DNA from: Akkermansiaceae bacterium UBA7890
GTDB taxonomy: Bacteria; Verrucomicrobiota; Verrucomicrobiia; Verrucomicrobiales; Akkermansiaceae
DNA length: 64,000 bases
Assembly (NCBI GenBank): GCA_002501065.1
Contig: DLRK01000196.1
Coordinates: 101,279 to 165,278 of the forward strand
Direction: 5' to 3'
Shown piece after piece: positions 45,226 through 54,149 of the stretch (position 1 is its first letter; every line of letters starts with the position of its first letter). The position numbers and the translations under genes were made by a program. The notes under the pieces were generated by a model. It was not told the origin of the DNA. It worked only from the letters and a program-made list of their open reading frames with translations, and ran no database searches.

Positions 45226-45335
45226 CGAGAGAGGGAAGAACGGGAAAGAAGAGGCCACTTCACAAGGGAAGCCGCTACCCGGGTGCACGAAGGTGCTCAG
45301 TGAGGCCGTAAACGTTTCTGTAATTCGATGCTGAA

Positions 45336-47486
45336 ATGCGTGATTCCTCCACCTGCGGCCGTCTCGCTGAGATTCTGGTCCTCATTCTCTCAATCCTGAT
45401 CCACGGGGGGGGCCTCGCTGCCCCGGCATCTCCGGTGTTGCCGGAAGATGTTCAGGAAGTGATCTATGCCACCCGCCCGTATGGACCCGACAATCACTAC
45501 TACGCGAATTTCGGCTACTATTGCCAGGAACCGGGGAAGAAGGCGTATCCGCAGGGTGGCAGGCTCTGCCGACTGGATCTGAGGACCGGGAAGGTGATCT
45601 CCCTGCTCGATGATCCGACCGGGGGGGTGCGGGATCCGCAGTTGCACTACGATGGAGACAAAGTCCTGTTTTCCTATCGCAAGGGTGGCTCCGAGCACTA
45701 CCACCTCTACGAGATCAACATCGATGGCAGCGGTTTGAAACAACTGACGGATGGGCCCTATGACGATGTCGAACCGACCTACCTGCCCGACGACGGAATC
45801 GCATTCTGTTCGACACGTTGCAATCGCTGGGTGATGTGCTGGAAGGTCCCGGTTGCCATTCTCTACCGCTGTGATCCGGGCGGAAAAAACATCCGTGCTC
45901 TCAGCAGTAACGCCGTGACGGAGAACACGCCTTCGGTTCTGCCGGATGGTCGCATTCTCTACACCCGGTGGGAGTACGTGGAGCGCAGCCAGCTCTGTTA
46001 CCACCACCTGTGGACGGTCAATCCGGATGGGACCGGACAGATGACCTATTACGGCAACATGTTCCCCTACGGCATGAATCAGAGTATTGCCCGGCAATCC
46101 GGAAACCTGGTCGACTACAAGAATGTTCCCGGCGCGGTGGCGATGCTGGATGCTAAACCGATTCCCGGGACGGGGAGGGTGGTCGCGATCTTTTCACCGG
46201 GTCACGGCCGCAAGGAGCACCAGGGATATGTGACCGTGATTGATCCGCGCAAGGGTCCGGATGACCCGCCATCGGCGCGCCGTATTCACAGTGACGGCGG
46301 GTGGCGCGATCCCTATTCGGTTGCGCCTGACCGGTTCCTGGTGGCCAGGGAGCGCGAGCTTCACCTGATGGATGAACAGGGAAACACCAGGCTCCTGCAC
46401 CGCTTGACGGGTGTGCGACCGGACATGCGACTGCACGAGCCGGTTCCAGTCCGGGCGCGGGCCCGGGAAGGAAACCCGGTCAAACGAATTGAAACTTCCG
46501 AGGAAACGGGCCGCATGATCCTGGCTGATGTCACGATTGGGCGCAACATGGAGGGAGTCCAGGCGGGCGAGATCAAGAAGCTCCTGGTCCTTGAGCAACT
46601 CCCTGGTCCCTTCCACGTCAGTCCGGGGTTCGACGGCATCAGCCTGTGGGGCGCCTTCACCCTCATGCGCATCATTGGCACCGTCCCGGTGGAGCCCGAC
46701 GGATCGGCCTATTTTGAGGTCCCCGCGATGCGCAGCGTGTTCTTTGTCGCTCTCGACGAAAACGACCTGTCCATGAAGAAGATGCAGAGCTTCGTCACGG
46801 TGCAACCCGGCGAAGTGCTGAGTTGCGTTGGATGCCACGAGCCTCGAACCATGGCGCCACCCAGTTTGAACCAGCCCTCCCTGCTGGCAGTGAGCAGGCC
46901 CCCCAGCAAGATCGAGCCGATTCCGGACGTGCCCCAGATCATCGACTTCCGGCGCCATGTTCAGCCAGTTCTCGACCGGCACTGCGTGGAGTGTCACGGC
47001 CGGGAGAGATCCGATGGCAACCTGCGCATCGATGCGGCACGAAGCGTGACTTCCCACGGAAGCGGACGCGTGTTGAGTTCCTATGTCGAACTGGTGAAGC
47101 GCCTCGGGGAAATTGCCGATGGCCGTAACGCGCATGGAAACCGGGCTCCGCGGACGATGGGCAGTTCGGCTGCCAAGCTCATGCAACGCATCGACGGCAG
47201 TCACTACGACGTGAAGGTCTCTCCCCGGGAACACAAACTGATCAGGCTCTGGCTGGATTCAGGCGCGGTGGCGAATGGCACCTATGCCATCATGGATGGC
47301 GGGACGCCCGAGCGACCCAGTCCGAATTACATCCGTGAAATGAAGCGCTACGGGGTTCTGCCGGAAGACTTCGAGCTGGGCCGTGATCCGATCGACGTCT
47401 ATGCCCTCGATGAGGCCTACTGGCGGACCTTCTGGTACCGGTCGCGGGTCGCCGGGCAGGAAGCTGCGTTAAAGGCGGGGAAATGA
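45336..47486 (+). CDS. HzsA-like propeller di-haem c protein (paralogue C)
   Basis: A protein of 716 residues, exported (ILVLILSILIHGGGLAAPA). It is the compact version: the core starts almost at once with VIYATRPYGPDNHYYANFGY and GGRLCRLDLRTG. Blades include DGSGLKQLTDGPYDDVEPTY, LPDGRILYTRWEYVERSQL and a cysteine-rich loop FCSTRCNRWVMCWKVP. The middle domain IGTVPVEPDGSAYFEVPAMR leads to CVGCH (about residue 497), and the second haem CVECH (about 550) follows in VQPVLDRHCVECHGRE. The tail ends in a tyrosine-rich region (AYWRTFWYRSR). Periplasmic or surface electron transfer is inferred; substrate unknown. Confidence 0.85.
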   Translation: MRDSSTCGRLAEILVLILSILIHGGGLAAPASPVLPEDVQEVIYATRPYGPDNHYYANFGYYCQEPGKKAYPQGGRLCRLDLRTGKVISLLDDPTGGVRDPQLHYDGDKVLFSYRKGGSEHYHLYEINIDGSGLKQLTDGPYDDVEPTYLPDDGIAFCSTRCNRWVMCWKVPVAILYRCDPGGKNIRALSSNAVTENTPSVLPDGRILYTRWEYVERSQLCYHHLWTVNPDGTGQMTYYGNMFPYGMNQSIARQSGNLVDYKNVPGAVAMLDAKPIPGTGRVVAIFSPGHGRKEHQGYVTVIDPRKGPDDPPSARRIHSDGGWRDPYSVAPDRFLVARERELHLMDEQGNTRLLHRLTGVRPDMRLHEPVPVRARAREGNPVKRIETSEETGRMILADVTIGRNMEGVQAGEIKKLLVLEQLPGPFHVSPGFDGISLWGAFTLMRIIGTVPVEPDGSAYFEVPAMRSVFFVALDENDLSMKKMQSFVTVQPGEVLSCVGCHEPRTMAPPSLNQPSLLAVSRPPSKIEPIPDVPQIIDFRRHVQPVLDRHCVECHGRERSDGNLRIDAARSVTSHGSGRVLSSYVELVKRLGEIADGRNAHGNRAPRTMGSSAAKLMQRIDGSHYDVKVSPREHKLIRLWLDSGAVANGTYAIMDGGTPERPSPNYIREMKRYGVLPEDFELGRDPIDVYALDEAYWRTFWYRSRVAGQEAALKAGK

Positions 47487-47576
47487 ATGGATCGCGGGGG
47501 CGCCTTGCGAAGTCGAGGCAGACCTGGCTTCAAACCCTTTTCCGAATTCAATGGATGCCTTCCCTGGGCGCAAAGA

Positions 47577-47590
47577 TTGATCAGGATCAA
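47577..47590. promoter_or_regulatory. perfect FNR-consensus box upstream of paralogue D
   Basis: TTGATCAGGATCAA is a perfect palindrome, 35 bases before the start codon of paralogue D. The ribosome binding site (GGGGAGA) occupies part of that gap. Confidence 0.7.
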
Positions 47591-47625
47591 GGAATTCCCG
47601 GGGGGACAGGGGAGAATAACAAGTT

Positions 47626-49971
47626 ATGGTGAAATTTCTCATGGTCGCCGGTCTGTCTGGTTTTCTTTTCTCGAGCCCCGCGGGCGCGAAGAACCAGGCA
47701 GTGCAATCCTACGGGAAGATCCACTCCGGTGAACTCGGCTTTACCAGGATCGTTGTCTGCCAGCGGAGGGAGCTTTCTCCCTCCCACGTCTACACCTACC
47801 ACCAGGAAGGCCTGCGGCCGGGAGGTGGTCTCTGGATCTGCGACTTCTCCGGTGAAAAGGTGCGCAAGACCATGATTCTCGGCAGCCCGGACGGCGTGAT
47901 CCTTGATCTCAACCTCCACTACGACGGGCGCACCCTGCTCTTCAGCTGGAAGCGCACCATGGAGGATCATTTCCAGGTTTACTCGATCGGAATTGACGGC
48001 GGAAACCTGAAACAGATCACCAATCACGACTCCAACAACTTCAATGCCTGCTGGCTCCCGGACGGTGGAATCGCGTTTCTTTCCGACCGCAAGCCGGCTT
48101 ACGCCTACTGCTGGAAGACGACCACTCCCATCCTGTGGCGCTGCGATGCCGACGGCAGCAGGCCGGTTCGGCTCAGCGCCAATTACCTCAATGATTTCAC
48201 CCCGGTGGTCTTCTCCGACGGCCGGATCGTTTACAGTCGCTGGGAGTATGTTGACCGGCCGGCTATTCCGATCCAGAGCCTGTGGTCGATCAACCCCGAC
48301 GGGACGGGGCTGGCCGGGGTGTTCGGTAACCGGATCCTGAGCCCGGCCACCTTCATGGATGCGCGGGAGATTCCGGGAAGCGATGGAACGATCCTGTGCG
48401 TTCTGACCTCGCACAACGGACCCTGTCGCGGAGCAATCGGGATCGTCGACCCGAAACTCGGTTCCAACGCCCAGGCCGCTATCAGGAACATCACCCCGGA
48501 AATCGACATTGGACGGATTGACGATGCGCGACGGGGCAATGGCATGCGGGGTCCCTACCTCAACCCCTTTCCGGTCAACGGGACTTACTACCTGGTTTCC
48601 AAGGCCGGCGAGATCGAACTGCGTGATTACGGGATGCAATACACGGCCCGCATCCTGGGCAAATCAGGGGAGCTTGGCTTTTATGCGCCCCAGCCGGTAA
48701 GAGCACGCAGCCGGGAGAGGCTCCTGGCCTCCAGCCTCCGGGAACCAGAGGATGAGGAACAGGGGTGGGGGACCATCTTCATGCAGGACGTCTACGAGGG
48801 GCTCGGCGGCAAGGTCGAACGGGGATCGGTGAAGCGGTTGGCGGTGGTGCAGGAAGTGGAAAAACCGTTGGGAATCGATCCCTCCAAGCGGGCTTTTGGA
48901 TTTCAGTTTCCGGTGGTCAGTGCCGGCGCCACCTATGCGCCCAAGAAGATCTGGGGTTACGCAAAGGTTGAGCAGGACGGATCCGCTCATTTCCGCGTTC
49001 CGGCCCGGGAGCCGATCTACTTCCTGCCGATTGATGGGGAGGGCCGGGCCGTACAGCGGATGCGCACCTTCACGCATCTCATGCCGGGCGAGGTGCAGAG
49101 TTGCGTCGGTTGTCACGCCGACCGCAACAATGCGACGCCCCGGAGGGAGAGGAAAAGCACCGTGGCCCAGTCACGTCAGGTGGAGGAACTGACCCCTCCC
49201 GAATGGGGTGTTTCCGGGTTCAGCTATGCCCAGCTCGTCCAGCCCGTCCTGGATCAGCACTGCGTCAGTTGCCACAGCCACGAAGAGCAGGCCGGCGATC
49301 TTGAACTGACCGGGGACAAGACGGACTTTTTCAATGTTTCGTATGACAACCTGATCCGGAAAGGGCGGGACAGGTATGTTCAATGGATCTCCACCTACAA
49401 TGGCCAGGAATCCAACATCCTCGAAATCGAACCGGGCCGCTGGGGGGCCAAGGCGTCCCTTCTCGGACAGGTCGTTGCGACCGGGCATCCGGACCAGGAA
49501 GGGAAAAAGCGGATCGATCTCCCACCCGACCAGAAGCACCGCCTCTACGCCTGGATGGATCTCAACAGTCCCTACTACCGGAGCAGTGACTCAGCCTACC
49601 GGGAAAACAAGGGGTGCCGTCAGATTGTGCCCGACGGACTGCCCGGTGTGTTTGCCGATGTCGCAAAGCGGCGCTGCGTTTCCTGCCATGCGGGCCTGCA
49701 GGATGTGTTCAAGTCTCCGGGTCGTGACAGTTTCTTTATCCGTCTCGATCATCCTGAACGCAACGGATTCCTCCGTGCTCCTCTTGCAAGGAAAGCCGGC
49801 GGCACCGAGGCGTGTGGAGCAGCCGTTTATGCCGGCACCGATGACCCGGATTACCGGAGGTTGCTGGAGACCTTCGAAGAAACCCGTAAGATGCTGGAAG
49901 CCAGGCCCCGGATGGACATGCACCCCATGGGCACCCCCTTCAAGTGCCTTCCTGCAGCCGAGACCCCCTGA
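47626..49971 (+). CDS. HzsA-like propeller tri-haem c protein (paralogue D)
   Basis: A protein of 781 residues with signal MVKFLMVAGLSGFLFSSPAGA. Propeller blades include DGVILDLNLHYDGRTLLFSW, DGGNLKQITNHDSNNFNACW, LPDGGIAFLSDRKPAYAYCW and FSDGRIVYSRWEYVDRPAI. The middle domain (WGYAKVEQDGSAHFRVPARE) precedes CVGCH (about residue 493), then CVSCH (about 546) in VQPVLDQHCVSCHSHEE. A third motif CVSCH (about 684) lies in VAKRRCVSCHAGLQDVF, an added C-terminal haem domain shared in position with paralogue F. GGGGAGA lies just upstream of the ATG. The BNR_4 gene follows 15 bases later, so the pair is an operon. Confidence 0.85.
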   Translation: MVKFLMVAGLSGFLFSSPAGAKNQAVQSYGKIHSGELGFTRIVVCQRRELSPSHVYTYHQEGLRPGGGLWICDFSGEKVRKTMILGSPDGVILDLNLHYDGRTLLFSWKRTMEDHFQVYSIGIDGGNLKQITNHDSNNFNACWLPDGGIAFLSDRKPAYAYCWKTTTPILWRCDADGSRPVRLSANYLNDFTPVVFSDGRIVYSRWEYVDRPAIPIQSLWSINPDGTGLAGVFGNRILSPATFMDAREIPGSDGTILCVLTSHNGPCRGAIGIVDPKLGSNAQAAIRNITPEIDIGRIDDARRGNGMRGPYLNPFPVNGTYYLVSKAGEIELRDYGMQYTARILGKSGELGFYAPQPVRARSRERLLASSLREPEDEEQGWGTIFMQDVYEGLGGKVERGSVKRLAVVQEVEKPLGIDPSKRAFGFQFPVVSAGATYAPKKIWGYAKVEQDGSAHFRVPAREPIYFLPIDGEGRAVQRMRTFTHLMPGEVQSCVGCHADRNNATPRRERKSTVAQSRQVEELTPPEWGVSGFSYAQLVQPVLDQHCVSCHSHEEQAGDLELTGDKTDFFNVSYDNLIRKGRDRYVQWISTYNGQESNILEIEPGRWGAKASLLGQVVATGHPDQEGKKRIDLPPDQKHRLYAWMDLNSPYYRSSDSAYRENKGCRQIVPDGLPGVFADVAKRRCVSCHAGLQDVFKSPGRDSFFIRLDHPERNGFLRAPLARKAGGTEACGAAVYAGTDDPDYRRLLETFEETRKMLEARPRMDMHPMGTPFKCLPAAETP

Positions 49972-49986
49972 TCGAAACGGACCGCG

Positions 49987-51354
49987 ATGACCTTGAAGAC
50001 CTGCTTTCTTGGTGCAACAGTGTTGATCGCAGTTCTGGCCGGAAGGCACGCAGGGGCCGGCGAGTCGACCTGGCAGGTGGCCGAACGTGTCGAGGTCGAA
50101 ACGGTGCCTTCGTGGTTCCCGGTCGGGTTCTCATTGCTGACCCATGGCCAGCGCCAGTACGTGGCATACTATGATGCGGAACACCGGATGACGGTGGGCG
50201 TTCGCAGGCCGGGCCAGCGCCAGTGGCAGACCGTCAAGCTCGACTCGAAGGTCGGATGGGATTCGCACAACGGTGTTACGATGGGGATGGACGGGAACGG
50301 CGATCTGCATGTGTCGGGCAACATGCACGGTGTGCCATTGATCTATTTTCGTAGCGAAATTCCGGGCGATGTCATGACCTTGAAGCGGTTGCCCATGACC
50401 GGTCGGAATGAGAACCGGTGCACCTATCCCCACTTCCTGCATGACGCGGCGGGCAGACTGGTCTTCCATTATCGGGACGGGGGCAGCGGGAACGGACGGC
50501 GCTACTACAACGTTTATGACCGCAGCTCGCGAACCTGGTCGCGGCTTCTTGACAGGCCGCTGTTCGAGGGGCAGGGCAAACGGAACGCCTATCCGATCGG
50601 TCCGGTGGCGGGACCCGGCAGGCGATTTCATGTCTTCTGGGTCTGGCGCGACACGCCCGACTGCGCGACCAATAACAACCTGTCCTACGCCCGCAGCCCT
50701 GATCTTGTCCGTTGGGAGAGCGCTGCGGGCGAGCCTGTCGATCTGCCGATGGTGCTTGGGACCAGGGGGCTGATCGTCGATCCGGTCCCATCGGGAGGCG
50801 GAATGATCAACGGTGGGGCGAGGCTGGTTTTTGATTCTCAGGATCGGCCCATGATCGCGTATCACAAGTCCGACGAAGAGGGGAACATGCAGCTCTACGT
50901 GGCCCGTTTTGCCGGGGGCAGTTGGATGCGGCGGGTGATCACCACCTGGGACAAGCCGGTGAAGTTCTCGGGACGCGGAGCCATGCCATTCATTGGGATC
51001 CGGATCTCCACGCCCCGACGGGTCGGGGGAATGGTGTGGATGATCGGCTACCGCCATCGCGACTACGGTAGCGGGACAGTTGCCTTCGACGAAAGGACGC
51101 TCGAACCCGTGACCTCGAGGATCGAGCCGCTACCCCGCGAGCTTCCGAAGGAACTGGAACAGCCGGAGCTCAGGTTCGCCGGGATCGGCGTCCGCCGGGC
51201 GGAGGATCTCGGGGGGCCGGGCGACCCGAACGTGCGCTATGTCCTGAAGTGGGACGCCCTGTCCGCCAACTACGACCGGAAGCGGACCGGATTATTGCCT
51301 CCACCCGCAATGCTGCGCGTCTACAAGCTCGTCCGCGATACGGAGGGGCAGTAG
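49987..51354 (+). CDS. BNR_4-type propeller protein (polysaccharide lyase-like)
   Basis: A protein of 455 residues with signal peptide (CFLGATVLIAVLAGRHAGAG). The family-specific stretch is WDSHNGVTMGMDGNGDLHVS followed by GNMHGVPLIYFRS, then CTYPHFLHDAAGRLVFHYRD, YYNVYDRSSRTWSRL and GGARLVFDSQDRPMIAYHKS. This BNR_4 family includes ulvan and rhamnogalacturonan-type lyases (PL24/PL25-like seven-bladed propellers) that use His and Tyr residues in such segments, so an eliminative polysaccharide lyase is a reasonable guess, not a proof. It is encoded 15 bases after paralogue D, tying a haem protein directly to a probable carbohydrate-active enzyme. Confidence 0.82.
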   Translation: MTLKTCFLGATVLIAVLAGRHAGAGESTWQVAERVEVETVPSWFPVGFSLLTHGQRQYVAYYDAEHRMTVGVRRPGQRQWQTVKLDSKVGWDSHNGVTMGMDGNGDLHVSGNMHGVPLIYFRSEIPGDVMTLKRLPMTGRNENRCTYPHFLHDAAGRLVFHYRDGGSGNGRRYYNVYDRSSRTWSRLLDRPLFEGQGKRNAYPIGPVAGPGRRFHVFWVWRDTPDCATNNNLSYARSPDLVRWESAAGEPVDLPMVLGTRGLIVDPVPSGGGMINGGARLVFDSQDRPMIAYHKSDEEGNMQLYVARFAGGSWMRRVITTWDKPVKFSGRGAMPFIGIRISTPRRVGGMVWMIGYRHRDYGSGTVAFDERTLEPVTSRIEPLPRELPKELEQPELRFAGIGVRRAEDLGGPGDPNVRYVLKWDALSANYDRKRTGLLPPPAMLRVYKLVRDTEGQ

Positions 51355-51443
51355 GGGGACGGTAAAGGTCTTCCCGTGGCAGAGGGTTGGACAAGGGAGA
51401 TTCCCGGCGACGGTCAGGCTCTTGTGGGAAAGTGCTCCCGGCA

Positions 51444-54149
51444 TCACTTTGGCGTGGGGCGGAAGTCGGGGTGGTTGCGATATTTCACGTTGCGTCGCCC
51501 GAAGTAGCTGCCGTAGTAAGGGGAATTGGCATCGATCCAGGTGACCAGCCTGATGAACTCGGATCTGGACAGGTTGACGTCCGCATGTCCCTCGCGGATC
51601 AACTGCACCAGTTTGCTCACGTGAGAACCCAGGGTGTAGGGTGGGACCGGTGAGGCATCCCCGGTTTTCGGTTCGTTTTCGTGAAAGACCTGCACGAGAT
51701 CCTTCTGGAGGAGATTCTCGTAGGAACGGTTGAAGAGGGTGGTCAGTTCACCGCTCAAATCGAGATCCCCTTCGAGTTTCTCCGCGTTGTGGCAACTCAC
51801 GCAGTGCCGGTCCAGGATCGGTTGGACATCGACCGCATAGTGAATGGGACGAGGTCCGGAGTCGCCGGGTTGTGGTCTCAATTCATGGGGCCGGTGGTGC
51901 AGGGCAAGCATGGGCCAGTTCCTGGGAGTCCACTTTTTGGGGCTGTGGCAACCGATACAGGAGCGCGATTCACCCGGACGCAGATTCACGAATGATCGCA
52001 TCCGTTGCACCTCCATGAAATCCTTGTCGAGGGCCTGGAAGTAGAGGTTGCGATCAGGTGGAACCGTGAAGTGGGCGGAGCCATCCGCTTCGACCGGGAC
52101 GATGCCGAGCATACGCTTGGCGTGGAGGCTGCCATTCATGCTGACTACGGCGTGTTGCTGGTAGCTGCTGTCCCCGTCCCAGAATCGCCGGGCAGCCCAG
52201 GGCCGGGCCAGGGTCTCCATGACCCGGAGGTATTTGATCGTTCCGCGTTCCACGCCATTCAATCCCACGTACACGTCGGACATGATGAGAGTGGCGGCAG
52301 TGTTGGCGGAGTCTCTTGACGAGATTGCAACAGGAGGGGTTTTCCTCGGTTGGGCCCGGATCGGTTGCCAGCAGGAGATCGATGAGTCCCGATGGATCAG
52401 CACCCGGTTTCCGAATTCATCCAGGAGGTAGATTCCGTAGGCGGAGAGATCGTTGAATTCGCGGTCGGGGTTGCAGGTGACCAGGAAGAACTTATCGTCG
52501 AGGGGATAGGGATCCGTGTAAAGCGGCCCCTTGTAGTCCCGGCGCCAGCGGCCATTGCGCTTGTGAAAGTAGCCGTGTTCGGTCCGCACATCGACGTTCG
52601 GGGTGATATAGGTCATCGAGGGGCGGGTGCGGCCGGACTGCCGGGTATCGATACGAATGACGGTCCCGACTCCCAGCGGCATGTGGGGCGCGCCGATCAC
52701 CACGAACTGGCTGTTGCTTCCCGGGATGGCCCGCCCGTGAAGCAGGGTATCGGGAAAGGTGATATTGTTGCCGTAAATCTCGGTCGAACCACTTCCGTCC
52801 GGAAACATCGCCCAGAGGCATTTGATCACCACGTCCGGTTTGTCCACGTATTCCCAGCGGGTGTAAAGGATGCGCCCATCGTTCATCACGCTGGGGGATC
52901 CCTCGCTCAGCGGACCATTCGAAAGAACCTCCAGGTTCCGGCCATCGGCGTCCATGCGGTAGAGGGTGGTGGTCGTGAACAGGTCAGGAGTGTCACAAAG
53001 GATGCCGCGTTCGCACCGGGTGGAGACGAAACAGATCCCCCCGTCCGGCAGGTAGCATGGGTGCATGTCGTCGGTGTGATGATGGTAGGCCTGATCGATC
53101 CTGTATTTCCTGATGCGCGACTGTTCGTCGGGTGGATCGAAGGTGATCTGGCGAAGCCCGCTCCCATCGAGGCCCACTTCCCAGATTCGGAATCCCTTTC
53201 CAATTCTGGGTTTGTAGCCAAAGACGGCCCGCTTGCCATCGAAGGACAGATCGCAGCGTCCGAAGATTCCTCCGTTCAACCGGGGCGCAAGTTCCGTCAC
53301 CGTTCCGTCCGCCAGGGACAGGACGCACAGATTCCCGCCGAAATGTTTACACCCGTTGATGTAATCAGTGTAGTAATGATTGGACTGGTAGGTGTGCCGT
53401 TTGACAAAGAGCAGTTTGTCAAACTGCAGGAGGGGATTGTCGGAAAGCAGGGCTTCAGTTCTCAATTGTTCGATCTCGTCGGCAGCCTCCGGCCTGGTCC
53501 TGAGTTCGCGTTCCAGCACCGTCAACCGGGCCAGGTGATCCTCATGTCCGGGGTAATCATAGCGGGCCCCAAGATCTGTAATCGCTTTGCGCAAACCTGC
53601 GATATTCAGCTCGGTGAGCTGTTCTTCAGCTTCTGCGGCTGGATCACGAAAGAGATTCTTCTTTGGTGGGATCTTGCTCGAAGAGACTGTCAGTCCCCTG
53701 AGATGAGGCATGAATCCGGAACTTGCGATCCGGATCGTGTTCCGGCCACGCACCAGATTGAACGGACCGTGGGATTGCCAGCGAAGATCACCGCTGAAGA
53801 ATCCGCCCGTGGGTTCCTGAAGCGCCACTTCAGGATGATCCTCTCCGTTGATGCTCAGTTGGCAGGGACGAGGTTCCCCCGAGCAGTAGTAGAAATGGAC
53901 GGAATAAGCCCCGCCCTGAACCTCGATCGCCCACTCCATGAATCCTCCCTTCCCAACGCAGAGGGTGAGGTTGTCGAAGGCGGCGTATTCGGCCGCAATG
54001 TTGGATGAGCGCGCCGAAAGCTCGCGAGCGGGAAGACTGACATCCTCGGCCCGGAGCAGAGACCCTCCCGGGAGAAGCAACGATATCAGCGCAAGCAGTG
54101 ACTTGATCTGACACAGGTGGGGAGCCGCCGTCCTGGAGAATCGCTTCAT
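51444..54149 (-). CDS. HzsA-like di-haem c protein with CBM-like N-terminal domain (paralogue E)
   Basis: About 901 residues from ATG 54149; the frame is open for another 220 codons upstream but there it only shadows paralogue F. Signal: SLLALISLLLPGGSLLRA. Residues ~30-140 look like a beta-sandwich carbohydrate-binding module (NLTLCVGKGGFMEWAIEVQG, LVRGRNTIRIASSGF). A helical linker precedes the core: LLFVKRHTYQSNHYYTDYIN, GGNLCVLSLADG, DGSGLRQITFDPPDEQ, LPDGGICFVSTRCERG and NDGRILYTRWEYVDKPDVV. LGIVPVEADGSAHFTVPPDR leads to CIGCH (about 730) and CVSCH (about 783). ATGA overlap with the upstream gene indicates translational coupling; it is the last gene of the three-paralogue operon. Confidence 0.85.
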   Translation of the reverse strand: MKRFSRTAAPHLCQIKSLLALISLLLPGGSLLRAEDVSLPARELSARSSNIAAEYAAFDNLTLCVGKGGFMEWAIEVQGGAYSVHFYYCSGEPRPCQLSINGEDHPEVALQEPTGGFFSGDLRWQSHGPFNLVRGRNTIRIASSGFMPHLRGLTVSSSKIPPKKNLFRDPAAEAEEQLTELNIAGLRKAITDLGARYDYPGHEDHLARLTVLERELRTRPEAADEIEQLRTEALLSDNPLLQFDKLLFVKRHTYQSNHYYTDYINGCKHFGGNLCVLSLADGTVTELAPRLNGGIFGRCDLSFDGKRAVFGYKPRIGKGFRIWEVGLDGSGLRQITFDPPDEQSRIRKYRIDQAYHHHTDDMHPCYLPDGGICFVSTRCERGILCDTPDLFTTTTLYRMDADGRNLEVLSNGPLSEGSPSVMNDGRILYTRWEYVDKPDVVIKCLWAMFPDGSGSTEIYGNNITFPDTLLHGRAIPGSNSQFVVIGAPHMPLGVGTVIRIDTRQSGRTRPSMTYITPNVDVRTEHGYFHKRNGRWRRDYKGPLYTDPYPLDDKFFLVTCNPDREFNDLSAYGIYLLDEFGNRVLIHRDSSISCWQPIRAQPRKTPPVAISSRDSANTAATLIMSDVYVGLNGVERGTIKYLRVMETLARPWAARRFWDGDSSYQQHAVVSMNGSLHAKRMLGIVPVEADGSAHFTVPPDRNLYFQALDKDFMEVQRMRSFVNLRPGESRSCIGCHSPKKWTPRNWPMLALHHRPHELRPQPGDSGPRPIHYAVDVQPILDRHCVSCHNAEKLEGDLDLSGELTTLFNRSYENLLQKDLVQVFHENEPKTGDASPVPPYTLGSHVSKLVQLIREGHADVNLSRSEFIRLVTWIDANSPYYGSYFGRRNVKYRNHPDFRPTPK

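Noticed and set aside
52392..54008. 538-codon plus-strand frame
   Set aside because: Antisense to paralogue E; no domain recognised and composition is that of a mirror frame.
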